DNA from: Acidobacteriota bacterium
Lineage (GTDB): Bacteria > Acidobacteriota > Holophagae > Acanthopleuribacterales > Acanthopleuribacteraceae
NCBI GenBank assembly: GCA_002747255.1
Contig: PDUC01000008.1
Location: 1-41,474, forward strand
Direction: 5' to 3'
Length of the DNA: 41,474 bases
The translations under genes and the position numbers were made by a program. Shown here one piece after another: positions 18,323-27,158 of the stretch (its first letter is position 1; every line of letters starts with the position of its first letter). Under the pieces are notes generated by a model, which was not told where the DNA came from, ran no database searches, and worked only from the letters and a program-made list of their open reading frames with translations.

Positions 18323-18795
18323 GTCTAAAAATGGCGTTAATCATCCGTTCTGTCAAGGTGTTTTTTTGCAAAACAACTTGTTCCATTTCCCGACGAACTC
18401 CGCATCCTTTTCAGTGTTGACTTCTCACTGTAGAAAGATTGCATGGAGGCTCGATCCCATTCTGGAGCGACAATGAAACGCAGCCGCACCAATGCCCGGT
18501 ATGTCGCACTCTGAATTTATTTGTAAGAATGCCAACTATCAGGTCGATGCACAGACAACGCAAATGACATGGGAAACAGGTAAAAAAATGTTTATCAACT
18601 GCCTCTACGGGAAAAAGAATCGATCGGTTTGCAGAAAAGAGACTCTAAAGGGTAAAAACAGGTTAAAGAGGAGGTAGAGCATAGACTGCGGCTTGACCGT
18701 GGGCCTTTGACAGCTCTGATCGACTCATCCGGCCAGTCTCATCAAAAGATTGTTGAATTGATTAAACAGAAAAAGAATCAGGTACATTAAAACAA
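18323..18795. other. Intergenic region with a possible gene remnant
   Basis: There is no complete gene. A plus-strand frame ending at a TAA near 18790 encodes about 40 plausible residues (EEVEHRLRLDRGPLTALIDS, then SSGQSHQKIVELIKQKKNQ) after GAGGAGG at about 18669-18675. The upstream frame at 18492-18677 runs into stops. This looks like the decayed 3' end of an unidentified gene. The rest shows nothing recognised. Confidence 0.3.
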
Positions 18796-18827
18796 TAAAA
18801 AAAACACGGTCTTTCAACCGTGTTTTT
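18796..18827 (-). terminator. Rho-independent terminator after the HU gene
   Basis: Perfect 9-bp stem AAACACGGT (18802-18810)/ACCGTGTTT (18817-18825) with loop CTTTCA. On the reverse strand it is followed by a T-run. It lies 25 nt beyond the HU gene stop. Confidence 0.9.
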
Positions 18828-18850
18828 CGAGTTTACATTTAATAATGAAA

Positions 18851-19120
18851 TCAGCTAATGGAGCGAAGGTCTTTCCCTGGTTTAAATCGTATGGAACTTC
18901 CAGGCTCGATGGAAACGGAATCGCCCGTTTTTGGATTTCTTCCCACGCCCAGTTTTTTAGCCTTTACTTCAAAAACACCAAATCCTCTCAACTCAATGCG
19001 CTCTTTTTTGATTAGAGCTTTTTTCATGGTTTCCATAATGCTGGTTATGGCATCATTGGCAACTTTTCGATTGAGGCCAGTTTGATCAGTTATTTTTTTT
19101 ATTATGTCAGCTTTAACCAT
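18851..19120 (-). CDS. HU/IHF family DNA-binding protein
   Basis: An 89-residue nucleoid protein, full family length. ATG at 19120 follows AAGGAAGAGAGATT. The N-terminal dimerisation helices (MVKADIIKKITDQTGLNRKV) are followed by the GFGVFEVKAKKLGVGRNPKTG arm that inserts into the minor groove (about residues 46-66), with the conserved Arg-Asn-Pro. It bends DNA and could assist the sigma-54 promoter and HUH elements seen elsewhere in this window, but that is only inference. Monocistronic with its own terminator. Confidence 0.95.
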   Translation of the reverse strand: MVKADIIKKITDQTGLNRKVANDAITSIMETMKKALIKKERIELRGFGVFEVKAKKLGVGRNPKTGDSVSIEPGSSIRFKPGKDLRSIS

Positions 19121-19262
19121 AATCTCTCTTCCTTTAGTTTTTAGTCATCATGCTCAAATTAATCTATTCAGATAGTTTATTTAAGTCAAGTATATAAACT
19201 TGCTTACAAGAAAGCAAGCATATCTTTCATTTTTTGTTAAAGTTAAATTTAGGATCGATGAT

Positions 19263-20162
19263 TCACCCGCTTTTTTTATAACTGGAGCCAGCCAAATAAA
19301 TCTTCTCTCCTGCTTTAACTGCCACACCCAGTGCATTTTCATCAGGCGGCATGGGACAGGTCGCGTAAGGTGTAAAGGCACAGGGAGGATTGATGGCTCT
19401 GTTAAAATTCAGCTCATAGACCCCCTCTTCGAGCTTATCAGCATAAAGAAACCGTCCAGCGCTATAGGTACTCATTCCGGTTGTTTGGTCGGTGAACAAA
19501 ATAAAAAGTCTCTGGTCATTTGTTCCCAAACTCAAGGGAAGAAGTTGACACTCAACACCCTTGAGTGTGAATTTCAGAATACCTGGCGACATACCCGTTG
19601 TTTCTGTGCCTATAACCGTTGCCAGGAAAACTTTTTTCGGTTCGTCAAAGAGGTGCAATGTGGCTTTTACTTTGTATTTGGGTCTTGGCGGGAAATAGGA
19701 CAGCCCTTTAAAGGCCGTGATACGCTGTGATTTAAGGTCTCTGACTCTCAACCCCAGTTGCCCGTCCCTTTTGATGAGGAACATCCGCAAGTTGTGATAA
19801 GCCAAAACATCAGGTTCCGCGTGATCGCCTGCGCCCAGTGTAAGAACACCCTGCGGCATGAGTTTCCCATTCAGATATCCCGGTTGGGCACGCGCCATTT
19901 TATAGTGAACGCAATCACCCTGAACCTCAAAAAGGCCCGCTTTTTCCACACTGGCAAACGGTGGGAGGGTGATATCGGCATCCGATCCTGAACCGAACGA
20001 ATACGTCCCTTCATCCAACCAGAAAAGGCCAGCCAGATTCAGCCAACCCGACTCACTTTTCAAGCTGGCTTCCCTTTCCTGACGCCATGCCTTTTCTGTA
20101 TCTGAAAAGGTTTGAGCCAAAATGACGCCAGACAACAGGCAGAAAGCTAATAAAACACGCAT
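19263..20162 (-). CDS. Secreted DUF1684 protein
   Basis: A 299-residue protein; ATG at 20162 with GAGGA upstream is preferred to GTG at 20180. The signal peptide MRVLLAFCLLSGVILA is cleaved near residue 16. DUF1684 hallmarks: SGWLNLAGLFWLDEGTYSFG near the N-terminus, the LRVRD segment, and the strongly conserved FNRAINPPCAFTPYATCP block near residue 255. Biochemical function of the family is unknown. Located in the periplasm or at the surface. Single gene. Confidence 0.9.
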   Translation of the reverse strand: MRVLLAFCLLSGVILAQTFSDTEKAWRQEREASLKSESGWLNLAGLFWLDEGTYSFGSGSDADITLPPFASVEKAGLFEVQGDCVHYKMARAQPGYLNGKLMPQGVLTLGAGDHAEPDVLAYHNLRMFLIKRDGQLGLRVRDLKSQRITAFKGLSYFPPRPKYKVKATLHLFDEPKKVFLATVIGTETTGMSPGILKFTLKGVECQLLPLSLGTNDQRLFILFTDQTTGMSTYSAGRFLYADKLEEGVYELNFNRAINPPCAFTPYATCPMPPDENALGVAVKAGEKIYLAGSSYKKSG

Positions 20163-20361
20163 CGGTCTATCCTCACTCACAGGGTAACAACAATCTTCGT
20201 GTCATCATACGACGAGAATTCAAAGGTTTCAACAACCACAAGCTTCTCCGCGATAAAACACCGGCTGCCACGAAAGCTGCCATACCGCCTCCATACGCGG
20301 TACTCGTGCCGTAACCTGCCGCCCTTCAGCCTTTTTTTTCAGAGAGCGTTTGAAGCACAAC

Positions 20362-21426
20362 TTAAATAAAGGAACTGAAGACGCGATACCGACGGTAAAA
20401 CGCCGCTGTTTTAGTGCATCCGGCCTTTTTCCCGCATAAGGATGAATACCACGCACCCTTCATTTCGTGGAACAGTAAACAGTCATTTTTCACATTCATT
20501 TCGGCCCAGCCTGTAATAGGCGCACAAGGCAGCCAACTATCTTCTGATTGAATTTGTGACACACGAAAGCCTCGATAACGCTCGCATCCCGGCCAATAAT
20601 CCAAATGAATCAAGCCATCAAACGACTCATTTCGTATGGAAGAACCGGGCAGATAGGCGGCATCACGGTCTTTAATCAGGAAGAACTGAACATAGGTTCG
20701 CGTGTGAATGGGTGGGTCATGACACGTCCGAAACACAATTCGGGATCGGTACAGCCGGTTCATGTCTCTTTTAAACCACAAAAGCAGATTGGCGCACGAG
20801 GAGAAAACAGCCCAGATACCCACTTTCCGCAGACACCTGGACAGTGGCATTCTCACTTTTTGAAGAAATTCCCGGTGTTGGAGAAAGACCTCGCGGTCTA
20901 ACTCCTTTGTATTCCCGTCAATACACTCCTGAATGTAAATGGTTCCCTCTTCATCGATGGTCGTGTTTTTTTGATTCATGTTCTTCAAACGTGTACACAA
21001 AGGATGTCGATGGTATTCCAAAAGCACTTGTTCGCGCAGCCCTGAACGCCAATCGTAGACAAGCGGAGTGAGACAATCGAGTCTGGAGACGCCCGGAAAG
21101 CTTTTTAGCACTTTCTGCAGCTTCAATTCCCGGCGTTGATTGCTTCTGGCATAAGCTGGCTGAATCCAAATGACGGGTGTTCCAGGGTAGGTTCTGCGGA
21201 TATTCAGAACAGCGTTCGTGGAAGTCGTGACCGCGACATGCCCATCTCTCAGCTGCCTGTGTCGGGGAGTGTAATCCTCAATTAAAGCACGCAGACCAGC
21301 GGGAAAAAGGCCTATAAAAACACAAGGTCTTTTTGCGTGATGACTTAAATTGATCGCTCTGGAGCAAAGATGAAGGCGCACAAAACCGTAGATCGTTAAG
21401 CGGGTACGGATAGGCGAATCACACAT
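20362..21426 (-). CDS. Unrecognised protein coupled to the methyltransferase
   Basis: A 354-residue product if it starts at the ATG (21426-21424) that overlaps the methyltransferase stop as TGATG. That junction is the main evidence that the gene is real. I recognise no domain. The sequence is rich in Arg, Cys and Trp. There are no membrane helices and no signal peptide, and I cannot point to a PD-(D/E)XK or HNH nuclease motif. Its tight coupling to a type II/IIG-like N6-methyltransferase suggests a partner of a restriction-modification or related defence system (specificity or nuclease role), but this is inference. The 20181-20361 stretch downstream holds no gene. Confidence 0.5.
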   Translation of the reverse strand: MCDSPIRTRLTIYGFVRLHLCSRAINLSHHAKRPCVFIGLFPAGLRALIEDYTPRHRQLRDGHVAVTTSTNAVLNIRRTYPGTPVIWIQPAYARSNQRRELKLQKVLKSFPGVSRLDCLTPLVYDWRSGLREQVLLEYHRHPLCTRLKNMNQKNTTIDEEGTIYIQECIDGNTKELDREVFLQHREFLQKVRMPLSRCLRKVGIWAVFSSCANLLLWFKRDMNRLYRSRIVFRTCHDPPIHTRTYVQFFLIKDRDAAYLPGSSIRNESFDGLIHLDYWPGCERYRGFRVSQIQSEDSWLPCAPITGWAEMNVKNDCLLFHEMKGAWYSSLCGKKAGCTKTAAFYRRYRVFSSFI

Positions 21427-24218
21427 CACGCGATCCAGTTGATTTTGCGGACTTGTCCGGGGAGTAAAACGCGCTCCGCAGAATCCAGAATGGGTGTATT
21501 TCTCTTCAAATCCTCTGGTATTCGAATATGTCCCATGGTGTGGGCGTAAAAAAAGCGATAGCGGTCCTTGCCCCGTTCGGCCAGCACACGTGTCCACTTG
21601 TCTGCCATGTCCGAGTTGAGGAGATAAAAGTACCTCAAGGCGTTTTCACGACAACTAAAATCAATGTAATAGGTAGTCTGATCCGGCACCCAGTCACTGT
21701 CGTAAAGCAGCCAGGCCCTGAGCCGTGAATCCAGGTACCGCCAGATGAGACGGTACTTCGCGGAGTTCATGGCTCTGTACTTTACCTTTTCTGAGAGCTC
21801 GCGTTGGTTTGCCACACCAAAATGCCGTGCCGTGCTGCGGTTGAGGTTACACGCCACTTTTCCATAGCGATCAAAGGGCCAAAAAATCCAGGCTCCGGGT
21901 TTAACAGAATCATCTTGCAAGTCCCTGCCCCGCAACAGCGGCTTAACGATCATGTTCCGGGGCTTTTTATGGAAGGTGAAGAGCCGTTTACAGCCCGTCA
22001 CAACCCCTCGTTTAATGGAAAACGCTTCATTTTCAAGCTTGTCATAGCTGTGCGTTTTCCTGATCAGGTTTAAATCCTCTGCCGAGGGAATCATCCAGGG
22101 GTGACCGGCTTCGCTGAAAAAGGACTCTTTCACCCTGTACTGTTCGAATACGTTCTTGCCTATTCTCTCAACATGGACAAAAGACGGCGTTTGAGAGTCA
22201 GACCGGGATGAAATACCAAGGGCGAGTGGAAAGGTATCGGCTTTAAAGATGTAGTTGTGATCGATACCGTAATCAAATACAAACGAAAGGTGAAATTTCT
22301 GTCGTATATACGACCTGAACGATTTGCCATACCGGGCTTGAAGGAATTTACCGGGAAGAAGAAAGCTCAAATGCCCCTTTCTGGACAACAGATTAAAGGA
22401 GAGCAGGCAAAACAACAGGCTTAAATCCATTTGTCCTGAGACGTTGCACCCTGTTGTTTTCTGAATAAGGTGTTTGATTTTTTCTTTTCCAGAGGCGGCC
22501 ATGTCTTTAGAAGACTGCCAGGGCGGGTTACCTAAAACCAGGTCAAATCCGCCTGTCAGAATTTCACTGCAGAAGGCAATATGGGGGCCTAACGGATCGT
22601 CATGCATGGGTTCTTTTATTCTGGGAGAGCGATCGTCCGTTACCGCTTGCGATTCAAATCCAGGCAGTACTTTTTGACGCTTGCGCTCGGCATAGACTTC
22701 GAGGTTGTCCCGATGATCATCACAAGAGAGAAACCGTGCAAGTTCCCTTTCAAGACGAAACAAATGAGTTAAAACGGCCTGCCGATTGCTGCTCTGTACA
22801 AATTTCCGTTTCAACTTCCTGAGATAAGGGTATTTGGACCACTTGCGAATACGCGCAGCCTCCCATGAATCGGGAACCGAAAGAAAGTCTCCAACCCGCA
22901 GGTGATGTTGCAAATTGGGCAATTGGGGAGCCTGATCAGGCGAACCCACTTCAAGATCCTGAATCATATTGAGCCAGAGACGAACTTCCGTGAGTCTGAC
23001 AGCGAGAGGATTGATATCCATACCGTATAAATTATTCAAAACGATATCGGTTTTTAACTTGAAAAGATTCCCGTTATAGCGCTCGGAATCAGGACACAAA
23101 TCGAGCCGATACTTCAAGAGACATTGAAAGGCGCAGACGAGATAGGTTCCGCTGCCACAGCTGGGATCCAGAACGCGTATTTTTTCTAACGCATTCAACG
23201 ACATCTCTCGTCCCTTCATGTAACTCTCAAACGAAGCCATTACCTGTCTGCGTGCCACTTTGGAGGGTGTAAAGAAAACGCCGCGATTTTTCCGTTCATC
23301 GGGCTTCATTAAGTTTTCAAAAACCGTTCCAAGTACTTCCGGGGTGACACCCAGTGGAGAGACTCGTTCCTTTTCTTCGAGTAAGGTAAAGGAATAGGCC
23401 GAAAGCACCTCGCGATGCAGATCCAGAAAGAGGTGGTTCTTCATAAGTGGGAGATGTTCCACATTGAAGTTGAACAACCCGCCACCCAAATGGGGCAGTG
23501 TACCCAACGACAGAGGTTCCGCGATTCGCCTTCCATTGAGTCGGGCAAAGAGAGGTTTCAGGAAGCAGTGCAAAATGGACAGTCCGCGTTGATGACACTG
23601 CTCCATCTTGCGTTCCATGTAGAAGGGATCGAGATTCAGCCAGCCTTTTTTTTGTACAAACACGAGAAAGACCATTTTAAGCAACAGATCGACCGCCGCC
23701 CGGTGCTGCCTCAGGTTTTTTCGCTGTGTTCGCTGCAGGAAGCCCTTTAGTTTCTTGAATAAATTCTGACTGATGCCTTCCCGTTCCAGTAAGTGAATGG
23801 TCTTGGTGTAGCGATTGTTATCGGCTTGCCGGATCATGGACAGACATTGCCTGTCAAACTCGGAAAGTCGATTGAAGTCCAAGTCCAAATGATACTGTTT
23901 TCCCGGACCTGAGATAACCAGATGCGTGCTCAAGCTGCCGCTGTGAAGAATGTGAATGAACGCTTTCTCTCCACAGAGTTTTTTTACCACGCGTGCCAGA
24001 TGGCTGAATGAATCCTTGGGAAACTGCTCGGCTACCATGAATTCAAAGAGATGAAGCTGCTCTTTTTCCTTGGGACAAACAGCCACCTTGAGAACTTGAT
24101 CGCACAGATGAGATGGAAAGCCCAACTCCTCTTTATCAGACTCCGAGAAGGTAAACCAACTTGAATGATCTTCACCGAAAAGATACTCGGTTGTTAAATG
24201 ACACGAACTGCTTTGCAT
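21426..24218 (-). CDS. Large N6-adenine DNA methyltransferase (Eco57I/type IIG-like)
   Basis: A 930-residue protein. ATG at 24218 follows AAGGCGG; a frame from 24263 would add 15 residues. The N-terminal half is mostly helical, and the NRGVFFTP segment precedes the methyltransferase core as in Eco57I/PglX-type enzymes. SAM-binding motif I is DPSCGSG (about residues 351-357), with YGMDINPLAVRLTEVRLWL next. Catalytic motif IV is NPPW (about 564-567), the adenine-specific form. The C-terminal part (from about 650) resembles the target-recognition half of these enzymes. I see no nuclease motif, so it may be modification-only, with restriction supplied by the coupled downstream gene. Confidence 0.85.
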   Translation of the reverse strand: MQSSSCHLTTEYLFGEDHSSWFTFSESDKEELGFPSHLCDQVLKVAVCPKEKEQLHLFEFMVAEQFPKDSFSHLARVVKKLCGEKAFIHILHSGSLSTHLVISGPGKQYHLDLDFNRLSEFDRQCLSMIRQADNNRYTKTIHLLEREGISQNLFKKLKGFLQRTQRKNLRQHRAAVDLLLKMVFLVFVQKKGWLNLDPFYMERKMEQCHQRGLSILHCFLKPLFARLNGRRIAEPLSLGTLPHLGGGLFNFNVEHLPLMKNHLFLDLHREVLSAYSFTLLEEKERVSPLGVTPEVLGTVFENLMKPDERKNRGVFFTPSKVARRQVMASFESYMKGREMSLNALEKIRVLDPSCGSGTYLVCAFQCLLKYRLDLCPDSERYNGNLFKLKTDIVLNNLYGMDINPLAVRLTEVRLWLNMIQDLEVGSPDQAPQLPNLQHHLRVGDFLSVPDSWEAARIRKWSKYPYLRKLKRKFVQSSNRQAVLTHLFRLERELARFLSCDDHRDNLEVYAERKRQKVLPGFESQAVTDDRSPRIKEPMHDDPLGPHIAFCSEILTGGFDLVLGNPPWQSSKDMAASGKEKIKHLIQKTTGCNVSGQMDLSLLFCLLSFNLLSRKGHLSFLLPGKFLQARYGKSFRSYIRQKFHLSFVFDYGIDHNYIFKADTFPLALGISSRSDSQTPSFVHVERIGKNVFEQYRVKESFFSEAGHPWMIPSAEDLNLIRKTHSYDKLENEAFSIKRGVVTGCKRLFTFHKKPRNMIVKPLLRGRDLQDDSVKPGAWIFWPFDRYGKVACNLNRSTARHFGVANQRELSEKVKYRAMNSAKYRLIWRYLDSRLRAWLLYDSDWVPDQTTYYIDFSCRENALRYFYLLNSDMADKWTRVLAERGKDRYRFFYAHTMGHIRIPEDLKRNTPILDSAERVLLPGQVRKINWIA

Positions 24219-24480
24219 GAAACCGCCTTGGGTCTCATACAGGGTTTGGAATAAAAAGAGCATCCTGACTCAAAAAAATGGTCCATGCCAGGAACTCTGG
24301 TTTCAAATGTAATACTCGCACAAGAGAAAATCAAGCTAATTGTGGGCAATCTGCAACAATACCCGGAAGCCGTTTGTTCTGTGTAACATTCAACACCGTG
24401 GTCATTTCAATGAAACCCATGCGTCAGCTTGCTTGTTTTACCTGATACAGGGCACTCAACAGCTCTGGCACACACTCCAA

Positions 24481-25617
24481 TTAACGTCTGAAAACAACCA
24501 CCCACTCACAGTGAGGAGAATGGGGAAATTGATCCAGGCCTTTGAAACTCGTTATTTGATAACCCCTTTTCAAAAGAGTCGCGGCATCTCGAGCCAGACT
24601 GGGAGCAAAACAAGAGAGGTAAACAATCGCGCCAGGCAGTGAGTTATCCGGTATGGAGGTAAAAAATGCGGCTCCCATGCCCGACCGGGGAGGATCCATA
24701 AGCATACCGAAACCAGCGTTTGCCGATTGGAATACGTTCATGAGTGTTTTATTGGGCTGATGAAAATTCGCCTTTATTATCTCAACCCAACTGAGAAGAC
24801 CAGAGACCTCGAGAGATTTTTTCATGCCGCATAAAGCCAGGGGATACATTTCCACAGCAGTGACTGGTTTTTGCAGTGAAGCTAAATACAATGTGAAATT
24901 ACCGCATCCGGCCCCCAATTCGATCCAGCTCTTCAGCTCAAGGCACGACCCAACCGCGTCATGGACCAGCTTCATCAATTCCTTGTTCATGGCTTGACTG
25001 AATGCACCAACATGGCTGAAAAGAGGCCGAGGTTTCAGATTTTTTCCCGTATAAGTCTCACTCCATGGATACAATTCGGTGTCCTGATGTATGAGACTCC
25101 CGCTTCTATTTCCGATCTGAGTGTGCTGCTGCCCTATTTGAACCAAAGCGTCCAAACAGAGCCGCTTGAAAAAGCGCTCCTCTTCCAGAAACCAGGCGAG
25201 AACCCGATTGGGAAAATCCAGCCATATGCCTCTTTTACCATCAGGTGCCACCCGCACTCTGAAGTGTCCGAATTGAATGGAAGGCAGCATTTCCCTCACT
25301 TTTTGGTACCATTCTCTCAGCTCTGCCGACATCAACGGGCACTCTGCTATATCGATAATCTCTTTTTTTGCTTGATCATAGAGCCCGATCCTCCGCTGGC
25401 CGTGAATGCGATGCAGTGTCATGTCGGCATGTTGTCTGTAGTGGAACTCTGCCGGTCGAATGATCTGAACGGGCTCTGTCAATGCTTTTGACGCAGCTAC
25501 CATGTCTAAATGGGTCATCAGTATCTCCCTTTTGTGTTCAATTTGATTGACAACCGGCATTCCGATACAAGAACACCCGGAACAAACACCCCCATACAGA
25601 CAACGACTCCTATTCAC
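24481..25617 (-). CDS. 23S rRNA/tRNA m5U methyltransferase (TrmA/RlmCD family)
   Basis: A 378-residue enzyme. I choose GTG at 25617, preceded by AAAGGA at 6 nt; GTG at 25635 is the alternative. It begins with a cysteine cluster (CLYGGVCSGCSC) like the [4Fe-4S] site of RlmD/RlmC. The Rossmann methyltransferase part has the SAM motif IELGAGCGNFTLYLA near residue 240, a DPPRSGMG motif, and the catalytic Cys in YLSCFAPSLARD near residue 345. GAFSQAMNKEL corresponds to the family's FFQ(A/V)N motif. It methylates C5 of a uridine in rRNA or tRNA; which one cannot be decided. Confidence 0.88.
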   Translation of the reverse strand: MNRSRCLYGGVCSGCSCIGMPVVNQIEHKREILMTHLDMVAASKALTEPVQIIRPAEFHYRQHADMTLHRIHGQRRIGLYDQAKKEIIDIAECPLMSAELREWYQKVREMLPSIQFGHFRVRVAPDGKRGIWLDFPNRVLAWFLEEERFFKRLCLDALVQIGQQHTQIGNRSGSLIHQDTELYPWSETYTGKNLKPRPLFSHVGAFSQAMNKELMKLVHDAVGSCLELKSWIELGAGCGNFTLYLASLQKPVTAVEMYPLALCGMKKSLEVSGLLSWVEIIKANFHQPNKTLMNVFQSANAGFGMLMDPPRSGMGAAFFTSIPDNSLPGAIVYLSCFAPSLARDAATLLKRGYQITSFKGLDQFPHSPHCEWVVVFRR

Positions 25618-25728
25618 AACAGATCCTTTAACCACTTTATACCTGAATTAGTTACAAATAAAACCAAAGACCTCTCTCCAACAAAAAGGACACCACAACG
25701 CAAAAAAACACAAGCGACACAAAAAGAG

Positions 25729-25746
25729 TTGGCACACCCCTTGCTT
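25729..25746 (+). promoter_or_regulatory. Sigma-54 (-24/-12) promoter
   Basis: TTGGCACACCCCTTGCTT matches the RpoN consensus TGGCAC-N5-TTGCW, with exactly 10 nt between the GG (25731-25732) and the GC (25743-25744). Transcription should start near 25756. It is intergenic and points at a 3' terminator 150 nt away, with no gene between. Activator sites cannot be recognised. Confidence 0.8.
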
Positions 25747-25755
25747 ATTAAGCCA

Positions 25756-25911
25756 GCAGAGGCTGATCGCAAGCCAAAAAAGCTTTCCTCCTCTACCCTC
25801 CTAAACCTCCTTAAGGTTAACCGATAAATCCTTTTTATGAAGCAGTTTTTTCAGTTTATCGGTAATAACCTGAATATTTGCCAACGGGATAGCCCCGTTG
25901 GCTTTTTTTTT
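25756..25911 (+). ncRNA. Probable sigma-54-dependent small RNA
   Basis: About 156 nt between the -24/-12 promoter and an intrinsic terminator, with no ribosome site plus open frame of family character. It carries three anti-Shine-Dalgarno words: CCTCCTC (25787-25793), CCCTCCT (25796-25802) and CCTCCTT (25806-25812). A hairpin CCGATAAA (25821-25828)/TTTATCGG (25855-25862) follows, then the terminator. The layout (single-stranded seed region, stem, terminator with a T9 tail) is that of a trans-acting, possibly Hfq-like-dependent regulator. It would mask GGAGG ribosome sites when an RpoN activator is on. I recognise no known family; sigma-54-driven regulatory RNAs such as Qrr are precedents for the logic only. 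Confidence 0.65.
25880..25911 (+). terminator. Terminator of the small RNA
   Basis: Perfect 9-bp stem GCCAACGGG (25880-25888)/CCCGTTGGC (25894-25902), loop ATAGC, followed by nine T (25903-25911). It lies 115 nt before the next gene on the same strand. Confidence 0.93.
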
Positions 25912-26025
25912 ACCCACTTCACGCTTATACTTATGGAACTCATGTAACCCGACAGCATCGTGGTCAATCACAGCGGGTTGAACTTTTCGGGTTAAAACAA
26001 TGAAAGACCAAATTGCAGGACACCA

Positions 26026-26847
26026 ATGACTGACCCTTTAGAGACAAAGCAACTCATTGAACTCCACCTATTTCAGTTACCGGAAACGAACTTCACCGTC
26101 GAACAAATGCAGCGTCTCGTAATTTCCGGCGATCGGCCTTTACATTCCTCTGAAAGTCCTTTCTCCCCAGCCGTTCTTTCAGCAGACGAGCTAAAGAGAC
26201 ACCACCGGATCAAAGCCCCCAACGGGAAGAAAATGTATTTTTTAAGCAGGGTCTTCCTAAAACACATTTTATCGCAAAGAACAGGCACCCGCTCCACAGA
26301 AAACCTCTACCGCTACTTACCGAGCGGGAAACCCGTTTTCATAGACCACCCGGATCTCGGTGTCAACTGGGCTCACTCGGGCCGCTTTTTTGCTGTCGCT
26401 CTCGTTGAAGGCAATTCAATAGGCGTTGATCTGGAAATGGAAAACCCCAAGCGTTCCATTAACGCTTTAGCTCAACGCTTTTTCAGCGCGCAGGAAGCCA
26501 GCGAAATGGCGGGAAGACCAAAAGAAGATCAGCGCAAATACTTTTACAAGTTATGGACACTCAAGGAGGCCTACATCAAAGAACACGGCGGTTCCATTGC
26601 ACAGCACTTGAATCATCTGCAATACGTTCAAAGCGCCAATTCTCTGACTTTAAAAATGGGAAAAAGCAGGCTCTTTCACAGCCAACAACCCTCTACAGGC
26701 CTGCACACAGCCATATCGGTTGGTCTTCAGCCGTACGCATTAAGCGAGATTCAGCAGTACACATACGATATCCGCACCCAAAAGGGCGTTCTCAAATTGG
26801 AGCGATCCAACGCACCATTCTCACTGTGGACGGAGATAAGGGCTTGA
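26026..26847 (+). CDS. Sfp-type 4'-phosphopantetheinyl transferase
   Basis: A 273-residue two-lobed PPTase, length and motifs of the Sfp/AcpT group rather than the short AcpS. ATG at 26026 has GCAGGA upstream. Key motifs: VNWAHSGRFFAVAL, SIGVDLEMENP (Mg2+-binding Asp and Glu, about residue 138-146) and the FYKLWTLKEAYIKEHGGSI helix with the catalytic WxxKEA. It transfers phosphopantetheine from CoA to acyl or peptidyl carrier proteins. No carrier-protein gene is nearby. Since no acpS is seen in the glmM operon, it could be the general one here; that cannot be shown. Confidence 0.9.
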   Translation: MTDPLETKQLIELHLFQLPETNFTVEQMQRLVISGDRPLHSSESPFSPAVLSADELKRHHRIKAPNGKKMYFLSRVFLKHILSQRTGTRSTENLYRYLPSGKPVFIDHPDLGVNWAHSGRFFAVALVEGNSIGVDLEMENPKRSINALAQRFFSAQEASEMAGRPKEDQRKYFYKLWTLKEAYIKEHGGSIAQHLNHLQYVQSANSLTLKMGKSRLFHSQQPSTGLHTAISVGLQPYALSEIQQYTYDIRTQKGVLKLERSNAPFSLWTEIRA

Positions 26848-26871
26848 GAGTAACTGTTGAAATGCTATGAT
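26844..26871 (+). promoter_or_regulatory. Sigma-70 promoter for the subtilase gene
   Basis: TTGAGA (26844-26849), 16-nt spacer, TATGAT (26866-26871): one mismatch to each consensus hexamer. The -35 overlaps the stop codon of the PPTase gene. A start near 26878 gives a leader of about 280 nt. Confidence 0.6.
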
Positions 26872-26877
26872 AGTTCA

Positions 26878-27158
26878 ACAGCGTTGCTGCATCAACTCGA
26901 TGCAAAACCCATGGGGGAAAATCGCAGCATAGTGACGGAAATTCAGGCTCAACCCCGCCATTCACCCAACTGACTAGGACGTATAACTCATTCGGGTGAT
27001 GAACTATCGCAAAACGGGAAGCGATTTTTCCAGATCGGTTACATCTGCATCGTTGGATGCACTCGTTACAACCTGGTTCATCTGTATAAAACTTACTCAC
27101 TGTTTGCGCCCAATTGAGATCAACCCTTTGCATCATACCCACCCTGGAGGTGTATATC
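26878..27158 (+). promoter_or_regulatory. Long structured leader of the subtilase gene
   Basis: No gene is visible in this stretch. GCATC-AACTC-GATGC forms a small hairpin at about 26888-26902. ATCGC...GCGAT followed by TTTTT (about 27005-27033) resembles a weak attenuator-type terminator. GGAGG at 27146-27150 is the ribosome site. I could not fit a known riboswitch, including c-di-GMP-I. A regulatory role is inference. Confidence 0.35.

Noticed and set aside
25510-25827. 105-codon frame over the sigma-54 promoter
   Set aside because: Low-complexity Thr/Lys/Pro composition, no ribosome site, overlaps the start of the methyltransferase gene on the other strand and the small RNA promoter.
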